Shown piece after piece: positions 15,877-23,834 of a stretch of 64,000 nt of DNA. Made by a program: the position numbers and the translations under genes. The DNA is taken from NCBI GenBank assembly GCA_963822575.1, contig CAWGHZ010000007.1:372001-436000 (forward strand), written 5' to 3'. The first letter of the stretch is position 1. The number at the start of each line of letters is the position of its first letter. The DNA is from CAWGHZ01 sp963822575. GTDB lineage: Bacteria > Pseudomonadota > Alphaproteobacteria > MPNO01 > DASWLB01. The notes under the pieces are model-generated. The model ran no database searches, was not told the origin of the DNA, and saw nothing but the letters and a program-made list of their open reading frames with translations.

Positions 15877-17181
15877 CTAGGCGAGAGGGGGCAGACCGCC
15901 GTGCAGCGCCTTCCGCTGCAGCTCGACCTCGACGAACGGACGGATGTCGATGATTTCCGCCGCGGTGTTGTCGGCGGTGGACGCGAGCGCCACCTCGCCG
16001 CCGGCTCCTTCGCCGAGCTGCCACACCCGCGGCACCAGCGCGTCCGGCCGCCGCCACACCTTCAGCGGCTTGCGCTCGGCCAGCGCGTTGACCTCGCGCC
16101 GCCACAGTCGCCGGATGGCGATGACACCGACGTCGCCACGGCCGAGCCGTTCGGGATTCTCGCTCGCGTAGATGCCTTGGCCGACCTGGGCGATGTCGTC
16201 CTGCAGCCGGACGAGGTCGACACGGCTGCGATCGACGTCCTTGAGGCTCATCATGCCGCCGATGATTGCGCGGCACACCTCCTGGTGGGCGAGGTCGATC
16301 GTGGTGCGCTTCTTGGCGCGGCGATCCTTGAAGCGTTCGGCCGCCTCGCCCTCGATCGGCACGCGGTGGATGCTGAACTGCATGTGGCGGGTGTCGTCGA
16401 TCGGCACCCACCAGAACAGCAACTCCTGCCAGCCGATGTCGCGTTCGGTCGGCAGCGCCGTCATGTAGAACACGTTGGGCATGCCGAACTGCTGTACGCG
16501 GCGAGCCCCGTCGGCCCGGTGGAAGGTGTAGCTCACGCCCCAGTCGGATTCCTCGGCGCTCAACTGGCGGCCGAGCCCGATACCGCTGAACGACGCCTGG
16601 TTGTCGGTATGGACGAAGCCGACATGGCTCATATCCAGCGCGTTCTCGACGTTCTGGAAGTAGTTGCACTCGCGCAGGTAGGAGTCGACCTCGACCAGAC
16701 CGCGAAAGCGCTCGAACATCGGGAAGGTCGGGAAGGCGGGCGGTTCGCCTTCGCCGAGATAGGCGAATACCAGCCCGAGATACTCGCGCACCGGCCAGGA
16801 CCGGAGGCACACCTTGTGGGCGAAGGCCAATTCCTCCGCCGGCTGCTCGACGCAGGTGCCGTCGGCGGCGAATTTCCAGCCATGATAGAAACAGCGCAAC
16901 GCGCTACCTTCGACCCAGCCGGAGGACAGGAGCGTGCCGCGGTGCGGGCAGCGGGCCTCGGTCAGGTGCGCACTGCCGTCCTCGCCGCGATACAGCGTGT
17001 AGCGCTCGCCCATGATCTTGAGCGGCACGGCGCGGCCGCGCGCAAGGTCCGCAGCGTGATAGACCGGCTGCCAGAACCGCTTGAGGTACTCGGCGGCGGG
17101 CGTACCCGGCCCGGTCGGCTCGAAGTCGGCGCGGTCGAGCGGCTTTGCGGATCGGCGCACGGCCTGGGAGAGGGGGCTCAT
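15877..17181 (-). CDS. Rieske 2Fe-2S oxygenase, alpha subunit (second of four)
   Basis: 434 residues. The Rieske ligands are in CPHRGTLLSSG and CFYHGWKF; the mononuclear iron site is in NALDMSHVGFVH. It belongs to the longer phthalate 4,5-dioxygenase-like group (family segment YLKRFWQPVYHAADL) and is distinct from the shorter paralogues at 6.1 and 26.1 kb. The start at 17181 (MSPLSQAVRR) is supported by homology-like domain onset and only a weak ribosome site. No reductase or ferredoxin gene is adjacent. Confidence 0.92.
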   Translation of the reverse strand: MSPLSQAVRRSAKPLDRADFEPTGPGTPAAEYLKRFWQPVYHAADLARGRAVPLKIMGERYTLYRGEDGSAHLTEARCPHRGTLLSSGWVEGSALRCFYHGWKFAADGTCVEQPAEELAFAHKVCLRSWPVREYLGLVFAYLGEGEPPAFPTFPMFERFRGLVEVDSYLRECNYFQNVENALDMSHVGFVHTDNQASFSGIGLGRQLSAEESDWGVSYTFHRADGARRVQQFGMPNVFYMTALPTERDIGWQELLFWWVPIDDTRHMQFSIHRVPIEGEAAERFKDRRAKKRTTIDLAHQEVCRAIIGGMMSLKDVDRSRVDLVRLQDDIAQVGQGIYASENPERLGRGDVGVIAIRRLWRREVNALAERKPLKVWRRPDALVPRVWQLGEGAGGEVALASTADNTAAEIIDIRPFVEVELQRKALHGGLPPLA

Positions 17182-17227
17182 CGACAACTCACTTTCTGAA
17201 AAGGGCGGGTCAGGACGGCGGCCCGGT

Positions 17228-17987
17228 TCACGGCGCGGCGTCCGCCGTCGCCGCGGCGCCGCGCGGCAGGCGGAACAGCCCGTCCGGCAAGCCCGCGATG
17301 AACCGTGTCGCCTCGTCGAGGCTGACGACGTCGGCATACTTGGCGTTCATGTCGCACAGGCTCGCCGCGTGAACTCATCTGCAGCCGGTCGAAGCAGCCT
17401 TCCTCGACCAGCGCCACGCGGTAATTGTCGGAAAAGGCATCCACCACCGTGGCACGCACGCAGCCCGAGGTGGTCGTGCCGGCGACGATCAGGCTGTCGA
17501 CGTCGAGCAGCGTGAGAAAGCTCGCCAGCGGCGTGCCGTGAAAGCCGCTCGGCTTCAGCTTGCGTACCACGATGTCCTGCGGCTCCGGGGCGATGTCGGG
17601 CACGATCGTATTGCCGTCGAGGTTGGTGCCGCGCGGACGCGGCCGCTCGCCGGTCCGGCCGTTCTTCCACGCCCACGAGCCGGAGTCCCAGCCGTCCGGC
17701 CGGCGCGTGCCGGCGGTATAGATGACCGGCAGTCCCTTGGAACGGCCGGCCTTGAGCAGGGTTCGGATCGCTGCCACGCCGCGCCACGCATCCTCGCCGC
17801 ACGAATTCGGCCAGCGCTCGATCGAATCGAGGATCGGCTCGGGCCGGTCACCGCAGAAATTGTAGGTGACGTCGATGACCAGCAGGGCGGGCCGCCGGCC
17901 GAAGTCCTGGCGCACGCCGTAACCGCTTGTGGCGAGGACCTGCCGATCCCGCTCGGTGAGGAACGCGTCCCACGATGCGACAGCCAT
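17228..17987 (-). pseudogene. Isochorismatase-family cysteine hydrolase with a one-base frameshift
   Basis: ATG 17987 has a GGAGG site six bases upstream. The fold is intact with Asp in LLVIDVTYNF, Lys in VVRKLKPSGFHGT and Cys in GTTTSGCVRATVVDAF, the catalytic triad of N-carbamoylsarcosine amidase-like enzymes. After FDRLQMS the frame breaks. Removing one A of the AA at 17372-17373 (plus strand) restores SHAASLCDMNAKYADVVSLD and a natural stop at 17228. As read, the translated protein would end in about 65 unrelated residues. It is either a pseudogene or an assembly error. Its place before a Rieske gene suggests an amidase acting on the same compound. Confidence 0.85.
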
Positions 17988-18098
17988 GCGATGCCTCCAA
18001 ATCCGCTTCGGTCCGTGCGGTCGTCCGACGCGCGCGATTGCGCCACCGGGCAAATCTAGCTTAGCATTTTCGGGCCAAGGCGGCCAAGATCAGGACAT

Positions 18099-18116
18099 CG
18101 CGAACCACCGTTCGCG
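18099..18116. promoter_or_regulatory. Perfect 7-bp inverted repeat upstream of the aldolase operon
   Basis: CGCGAAC (18099-18105) and GTTCGCG (18110-18116) flank CACC, about 25 bases before the aldolase ATG and inside the 153-bp gap between divergent operons. It could be an operator or a leader hairpin that affects the ribosome site. Confidence 0.45.
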
Positions 18117-18140
18117 GGCCGGAGAGGCGAGGGAGTCCGA

Positions 18141-18908
18141 ATGACACGCGACGAGATGAAGTACCAGGTCGCCGTCGGCAGCCGCATCCTGTCCCTGACC
18201 GGGCTCGCGGCCGGCGTGCGCGCCTCGATGGGCCATGTCAGCCTGCGCGACCCCGCCGATCCCAACCGCTTCGTTGTGAAGGGGCGCGGCTACGAGATCG
18301 ACGTCCTGGCCCGCATGCGGCCCGAGAACATGGTGGTGTGCGACCTCGACGGCCGGCTCGTCGACGGTCCGCCCGGCGTGCTCCAGTGCAACGAGGTGAT
18401 GATCCACGCGTCGGTCTTCCGCGCCCGGCCGGACATCAACTCGGTGGTCCACGCCCACCCGCCGTTCAGCGTGATGCTCACCGTGCTCGGCATCCCGATC
18501 GTGCCGATGGTGCTCGAAGGCATCCGCCTGGTGCGCGAGCCCCTGCCGGTCTACCCGCACACCGCGCTGGTCACCTCCGAGGCGCACGGGCGCGAGATGG
18601 CGGCGTGCCTCGGCAAGGCGAGCGCCGTCCACCTGTTCGGCCACGGCGCGACGACGGTCGGCAAGACGATGGAGGAGGCGGTGCTCGGCATGGTCCAGCT
18701 CGAGCATCAGGCGCAGATGAACTACTACGCCTGCGCCATCGCGGGCCCCGACCATCCGCGCATCCCCGACGCGAACATCGACGCGTTCCTCAAGTGGAAG
18801 CCGCTGGCCGAGCCGCATTTCCAGGAGGCGGTCGCGCGGCTCGGCCCGGCGAACATGGGCGGCAGCATCTGGAGCGACTTGATGGATCGAGCTGCCACGG
18901 ACCTTTAG
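18141..18908 (+). CDS. Class II aldolase/adducin family protein
   Basis: 255 residues with the fuculose-phosphate aldolase fold: GHVSLRDP near the N-terminus, NEVMIHASVF with the catalytic-type Glu, zinc ligands in VVHAHPPFS and a third His in HLFGHGATTVG. Members cleave or decarboxylate hydroxy-acids, for example in aromatic degradation side chains. It starts at ATG 18141 behind GAGGGAG and opens the plus-strand operon that runs to 28 kb. Confidence 0.9.
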   Translation: MTRDEMKYQVAVGSRILSLTGLAAGVRASMGHVSLRDPADPNRFVVKGRGYEIDVLARMRPENMVVCDLDGRLVDGPPGVLQCNEVMIHASVFRARPDINSVVHAHPPFSVMLTVLGIPIVPMVLEGIRLVREPLPVYPHTALVTSEAHGREMAACLGKASAVHLFGHGATTVGKTMEEAVLGMVQLEHQAQMNYYACAIAGPDHPRIPDANIDAFLKWKPLAEPHFQEAVARLGPANMGGSIWSDLMDRAATDL

Positions 18909-18959
18909 CCGCGGCCGATCGCGTCCGTCGGGCGCGCGGCCCGATTTCGGGGCACAGCG

Positions 18960-21314
18960 ATGAGCGAAAGGCGCGAAGGTCCGGCGGGCGGGAAGACGAA
19001 GGCCGGGATCGGCGTGGCGGTGCCACGGGTCGAGGACCGGCGGCTCCTCACCGGTCAGGGCCGCTACGTCGACGACCTGCAGTTTCCCGGCATGGCGTAC
19101 GCTGCGGTCGTACGCTCGCCGCACGCGCATGCCCGCATTCGCGCGGTCGACACTACCGCCGCCGAAACCGCGCCCGGCGTGCTCTTGGTGCTGACCGGCC
19201 GGGACGTGGTGCACGAGAGGCTGCCCGGCCTTCGCTGCGGCTCGTTTCCGCGCCACACCGCCGGCGGTCGCCCCTACTGCCCGGAGCAACCGATCCTGGT
19301 TGCCGACAAGGCGCGCCACGTGGGCGACCGGGTGGCCCTGGTCGTGGCCGAGACCCTGGCCCAGGCCAAGGACGCGGCCGAGCTCGTGGCGGTGGACTAC
19401 GACCCGCTGCCCGCGGTCACCCTGGCCGACGCGGCCGGACCCGGTGCCGCCCAGGTCTGGGACGAGGCGGACGGCAATGTCAGCTTCCGGCTCGGTTTCG
19501 GCGATCGGCGGCCGGTCGACGAGGCGTTCGCCGCCGCGTTCCACACCACGCGCATCGCCGTCCATTACCCGCGCGCCACGGCGAACTCGATGGAGCCGCG
19601 CGCGGCCATCGCCCATCCGGGCGGCACCGACGGGCGCTTCACCATGTATTCGAGCACGCAGGGTCCGTTCCGCGTGCGCGAGACCCTGTCGGAGGTCCTG
19701 GGGATCCCCGAGCACGACCTGCGCGTCGTGGCGATGGACGTCGGCGGCGCCTTCGGAATGAAGGGGCAGGTCTACCCCGAAGAGGTTCTGGTCGCCTGGG
19801 CCGCACGGCGGCTCGGCCGGCCGGTGAAATGGACGGCCGACCGCAGCGAGGCGATCGCTTCGGACATGCACGGGCGGCACCAGATCGCCGAAGCCGCGCT
19901 TGCGCTCGACCGCGACGGCCGCGTGCTCGCCTTCCGCACCTCGGTCGCCATCGATGTCGGCGCCTATCTCAGCCACTCGGCGGGCGTGCCGCCGCACAAT
20001 GCGGGGGTGAGCTACCCGGGCACGTACCGCGTGCCGCTGATTCACGCCGACGTGCGGGCGATGTTCACCAATTCCGCGCAGCTCGGACCGTATCGCGGCT
20101 CGGGCAAGCCGGAAGCGAGCTACGTGCTCGAGCGGCTGATTCAGAAGGCCGCGCGCGAGATGGGCATCGACCCGATCGAGATGCGCCGGCGCAACCTGAT
20201 CCGTCGCGACGAGATGCCGTACCGCACGCCGGGTGGCTACATCTACGACGACGGCGATTTCGGGGCGGTTCTCGACAAGGCGCTCGCGCTCGCCGACTGG
20301 CGGGGCTTCGCCGCGCGGCGCGCCAACTCGGAGCGGCGCGGCCTCCGCCGCGGCATCGGGCTTTCGATGCATTGCCAGCGTGCCGGCACCTTCTCGGAGC
20401 GGATGGAAATCCGCATGGCGCCCGACGCCACGGCCGCGCTGTACGTCGGCACGCTGGCGACAGGGCAGGGGCACGAAACCATGTTCGCCCAGATGGCATC
20501 GGACTGGCTGGGCGTGCCGTTCGAGCGGGTGCGCGTGTTCCAGGGCGACACCGACAAGGTGCTGTACGGTCGGGGTACCTTCGCCCAGCGCAGCATGAGT
20601 GCCGGCGGTTCCGCCCTTCGCCTCGCCGCTGACGAGGTGATCCGCAAGGGCCGCCGCTTCGCCGCGTGGATGCTCGAGGCTGCCGAGGCGGACATCGCGT
20701 TCGCCGACGGCGCATTCCGCGTCTCGGGGACCGATCGCGCGGTGAGCCTCGCCGAGGTCGCGCGCCGGTCCTACGCTGGAGCAGGGGTACCGCAGGAGCT
20801 CGGCATTGGGCTGGACGGGGTCGGCGCGCATGAGGGGCCGAACACCTATCCCAACGGCTGCATCGTGTGCGAGGTCGAGGTCGACGGCGACACCGGCGTG
20901 ATCCGGGTCGACCGGCTGTCGGCGGTGGACGATGTCGGCGTTGCCGTCAACCCGCTGACGCTGCACGGACAGCTCCACGGCTCGGTGGCGCAGGGCCTCG
21001 GCGAGACGCTGGTCGAGGCGGTGGTGTACGAGCCGGGAACCGGCCAGCTCCTCACCGGCTCTTTCCTCGACTACGCCATGCCGCGGGCCGACATCATGCC
21101 GGACATCGCGAGCGAGCTTTCTCTGGTGCCGACCAAGACCAATCTGCTGGGCGTCAAGGGCGGCAGCGAGGCAGGAAACGTCGCCACCCCGGCGGCGATC
21201 GTCAACGCGGTGCTCGATGCGCTTGCGCCGTGGGGGATCGAGGATCTGCCGTTGCCGGCAACTCCCGAGCGGGTCTGGCGCTGCCTGCGGAAGGCCGCGG
21301 CGGACTCGACCTGA
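18960..21314 (+). CDS. Xanthine dehydrogenase-family molybdopterin-binding subunit (CoxL-like), without adjacent small or medium subunit
   Basis: 784 residues, the normal length for CoxL-type subunits. It opens with VPRVEDRRLLTGQGRYVDDL, carries the molybdenum-cofactor motif GGAFGMKGQVYPEE, and ends with LLGVKGGSEAGNVATPAAIV, which holds the active-site Glu. The CoxS (2Fe-2S) and CoxM (FAD) partners usually next door are absent; the neighbours are an aldolase and a Rieske oxygenase. It must borrow partners encoded elsewhere or use another electron acceptor. It probably hydroxylates an aromatic or heterocyclic intermediate. Confidence 0.93.
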   Translation: MSERREGPAGGKTKAGIGVAVPRVEDRRLLTGQGRYVDDLQFPGMAYAAVVRSPHAHARIRAVDTTAAETAPGVLLVLTGRDVVHERLPGLRCGSFPRHTAGGRPYCPEQPILVADKARHVGDRVALVVAETLAQAKDAAELVAVDYDPLPAVTLADAAGPGAAQVWDEADGNVSFRLGFGDRRPVDEAFAAAFHTTRIAVHYPRATANSMEPRAAIAHPGGTDGRFTMYSSTQGPFRVRETLSEVLGIPEHDLRVVAMDVGGAFGMKGQVYPEEVLVAWAARRLGRPVKWTADRSEAIASDMHGRHQIAEAALALDRDGRVLAFRTSVAIDVGAYLSHSAGVPPHNAGVSYPGTYRVPLIHADVRAMFTNSAQLGPYRGSGKPEASYVLERLIQKAAREMGIDPIEMRRRNLIRRDEMPYRTPGGYIYDDGDFGAVLDKALALADWRGFAARRANSERRGLRRGIGLSMHCQRAGTFSERMEIRMAPDATAALYVGTLATGQGHETMFAQMASDWLGVPFERVRVFQGDTDKVLYGRGTFAQRSMSAGGSALRLAADEVIRKGRRFAAWMLEAAEADIAFADGAFRVSGTDRAVSLAEVARRSYAGAGVPQELGIGLDGVGAHEGPNTYPNGCIVCEVEVDGDTGVIRVDRLSAVDDVGVAVNPLTLHGQLHGSVAQGLGETLVEAVVYEPGTGQLLTGSFLDYAMPRADIMPDIASELSLVPTKTNLLGVKGGSEAGNVATPAAIVNAVLDALAPWGIEDLPLPATPERVWRCLRKAAADST

Positions 21315-21442
21315 CGCAAAACGGTCGCGCGTACGAGGGCCAGTATTCGCCGCTTATCCGTGTGAATTGGGTTTTCCGGTTGCGGAGCAGGCCATCCCAA
21401 TCCTACGATAATTCATCGAATGCTCTGCTGGGCGTGGGAAAC

Positions 21443-22741
21443 ATGCTTTCGCGCGAAAACAACGAGCTGTTGACCCGCGTCGGGCCGGGCACGCCGATGG
21501 GCGAGTTCCTGCGTCGCTACTGGATGCCGGCGCTGCTCGCCGACGAGATCCCCGAACCGGACGGCGACGTGGTCAGGCTGCGCCTTCTCGGCGAGGACTT
21601 CCTCTGCTTCCGCGCTACGGACGGGCGTGTCGGCGTCGTCGAGCCGCAATGCGCCCATCGTGGCGCCGACCTCACTTTCGCGCGCAACGAGGAATGCGGG
21701 CTGCGCTGCATCTTTCACGGCTGGAAGTACGACGTCGACGGCAACTGCGTCGACATGCCTTCCGAGCCGGACGGCGGCGCCATCCTGATGAAGGAGGTGA
21801 AGCTGCGCGCCCTCCGCACGGCGCTGCGCGGCGGCGTTCTTTGGGTCTATATGGGCCCGATGGAGTTCGCGGCCGAGCCGCCCGACTTCGAGTGGGCGGT
21901 CCTGCCCGCACGTCAGCGCACCGCCATCAAGCGCCTCGTCGAATGCAACTGGGTGCAGGCCGTCGAGGGCGGCATCGATTCGAGCCATATCTCCTATCTG
22001 CACGGCCGCACGGAGAAGCAGCGCAAGAGCGACGACCCGCGGGACGTGGCGCCAGGCCTGTGGGGCGTCGACCGTCATCCCGTGTTCGAGGTCAAGCATA
22101 CGCGCTACGGCATGCTGGTCGGCGCGCGGCGCGACACGGGCGACGGGCGCTACTACTGGCGCATCACCCAGTTCCTGCTGCCCTTCTACACCATGGTGCC
22201 GCCCCGCAGCGTGGCCGAGGATTCGAAGGGCACCTTCTATTGGGGCCACGCCTGGGTTCCGATCGACGACGAGAATTGCTGGGCCTGGTCGTTCAGCGCC
22301 AATCCGTGGCACGAATATTCGGACCAGGAGATCGCCTGGAACGGCGGGCGCGATGGGTTCTGGGGCCCGCTTGACGGGGACTACCGGCCGGTGCGCAACC
22401 GCGACAACAATTACCAGTTCTCGCGCGAACGCCAGCGCACGGTGAACTTCGCCGGCATCGAGGGGTTCGGCGACCAGGATTCGGCAGTGCAGGAGAGCAT
22501 GGGCCGGATCGCCGACCGCACACGGGAATATCTCGGCCACTCGGACAAGGCGATCGTCGCCTTCCGCCACCTCATGCTCGGCCTCGCCAAGGACATGACG
22601 GAGGGCAAGTCGCCCGAGTGCGCGCGCCACGGCGACTGGTTCGGCGTGCGCTCCGCCTCGGTGATCCTGCGGCCCGATCAGCCGTTCGACGAGGCGGCAG
22701 CGTGGCTCCTGAACGTCGAGCGGCGCGCCGCTGCCGAGTAG
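21443..22741 (+). CDS. Rieske 2Fe-2S oxygenase, alpha subunit (third; phthalate 4,5-dioxygenase-like)
   Basis: 432 residues starting at MLSRENNELLTRVGPGTPMG, a start typical of phthalate 4,5-dioxygenase alpha subunits. Rieske ligands are in CAHRGADLTF and CIFHGWKYD; the iron site is in GIDSSHISYLH. A weak GGGAA precedes ATG 21443; the 128 bases upstream contain no other gene. The family hydroxylates aromatic carboxylates. It lies between the orphan molybdenum hydroxylase and the TRAP transporter genes. Confidence 0.93.
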   Translation: MLSRENNELLTRVGPGTPMGEFLRRYWMPALLADEIPEPDGDVVRLRLLGEDFLCFRATDGRVGVVEPQCAHRGADLTFARNEECGLRCIFHGWKYDVDGNCVDMPSEPDGGAILMKEVKLRALRTALRGGVLWVYMGPMEFAAEPPDFEWAVLPARQRTAIKRLVECNWVQAVEGGIDSSHISYLHGRTEKQRKSDDPRDVAPGLWGVDRHPVFEVKHTRYGMLVGARRDTGDGRYYWRITQFLLPFYTMVPPRSVAEDSKGTFYWGHAWVPIDDENCWAWSFSANPWHEYSDQEIAWNGGRDGFWGPLDGDYRPVRNRDNNYQFSRERQRTVNFAGIEGFGDQDSAVQESMGRIADRTREYLGHSDKAIVAFRHLMLGLAKDMTEGKSPECARHGDWFGVRSASVILRPDQPFDEAAAWLLNVERRAAAE

Positions 22742-22783
22742 CGGGCGATCCGCACGCAGAAAACCAAGCATTAGGGGGAAACG

Positions 22784-23800
22784 ATGAAGCAGTTCGGTGT
22801 GTTGCTGGCGGTCGCGACGGCCGCGCTGGCGACGGTGGCGGGACCGGCGTCGGCCGCCGAGACGACCTTGATCTTCGCGACCACCACCGTGCCGCGCGCG
22901 CATTTCAACGTGCAGATACTCACGCCCTGGGCGGAGCGCATCAACAAGGCGGGCAAAGGCGTCCTGCATATCGACAAGCGCGACGGCCCGACCATTGCCA
23001 ACCACACCAACTACTACAGCCGGGCCGTGGCAGGTGTGTTCCAGATCGGCTGGGGCCTGCAGGCCTATGTTGGCGGCAAGTTCCCGCTGACCAACGTCGT
23101 CACGCTGCCCTTCGAGGTCGAAAAATCCGAGTTGGGCTCGACGGCGTTCTGGGGTCTTTACGCCAGCGGGCTCCTCAATGGCGAGTACGACGAGATCCGC
23201 CCGATCATGCTGGTTGCCTTTCCGCAGGTCGGCGTGCAGCTTGCGAAAAAGCCCGACCACCCGATCGAGACGCTCGACGGCCTCAAGCTCGCCGTCGGCA
23301 TCAAGGTGCTGGCCGACGTGACGAAGCGTCTCGGCGGCACGCCGCTTTCGCTGCCGATCACTCAATATTACGAGGCGCTGCAACGCGGCACGGTCGACGG
23401 CACGCTGTCGCAGTGGACACAGTTCCAGCCCTACAAGCTGGGCGAGGTGACCGTCTACCACATCGACACCACGCTCGGCGGCGGCGCGGCTATGGTGTTC
23501 ATCACCAACAAGGCCTACGCGGCGCTGCCGGACACGGCGAAGAAGCTTATCGACGCGAACGCGGGGGAGGCGGAGAGCCGCAAGTTCGGCGCGTTCTGGG
23601 ATCGCATCAACGACGAATGGCGCCAGAAGGTGAAGGCCATGCCGGGCCACACGGTCGTCGAGCTCAGCGCCGCCCAGAAGGCGAAGTGGCGCGGCCTCGT
23701 CGCACCGGTCGTGCAGCATTGGGCCAGGTCGACGCCGAACGGCGACAAGGTCCTGTCGCGCTACAACTCCATCATGGCCGAGCTCGAGAAGGGGAAGTAG
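22784..23800 (+). CDS. TRAP transporter substrate-binding protein (DctP family)
   Basis: 338 residues with a signal peptide (LLAVATAALATVAGPASA) followed by the DctP fold: ETTLIFATTTVPRAHFN, the hinge region KKPDHPIETLDGLKLAVG, and TQYYEALQRGTVDGTLSQW. ATG 22784 has an AGGGGG site. It delivers a carboxylate substrate to the fused permease encoded next. DctP proteins bind the carboxylate through a conserved Arg; which Arg does so here is not assignable by eye. Confidence 0.9.
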   Translation: MKQFGVLLAVATAALATVAGPASAAETTLIFATTTVPRAHFNVQILTPWAERINKAGKGVLHIDKRDGPTIANHTNYYSRAVAGVFQIGWGLQAYVGGKFPLTNVVTLPFEVEKSELGSTAFWGLYASGLLNGEYDEIRPIMLVAFPQVGVQLAKKPDHPIETLDGLKLAVGIKVLADVTKRLGGTPLSLPITQYYEALQRGTVDGTLSQWTQFQPYKLGEVTVYHIDTTLGGGAAMVFITNKAYAALPDTAKKLIDANAGEAESRKFGAFWDRINDEWRQKVKAMPGHTVVELSAAQKAKWRGLVAPVVQHWARSTPNGDKVLSRYNSIMAELEKGK

Positions 23801-23834
23801 GCGGCCGCCCCTTTCCGTCGCGGCGCCTCCGCGC

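Noticed and set aside
18090..20978. A 962-codon open frame on the minus strand across the aldolase and molybdenum hydroxylase genes
   Set aside because: It is antisense to two genes with clear family motifs. Its composition (His, Arg, Asp, Ala) is that of a shadow frame in high-GC DNA, and it has no recognisable domain.
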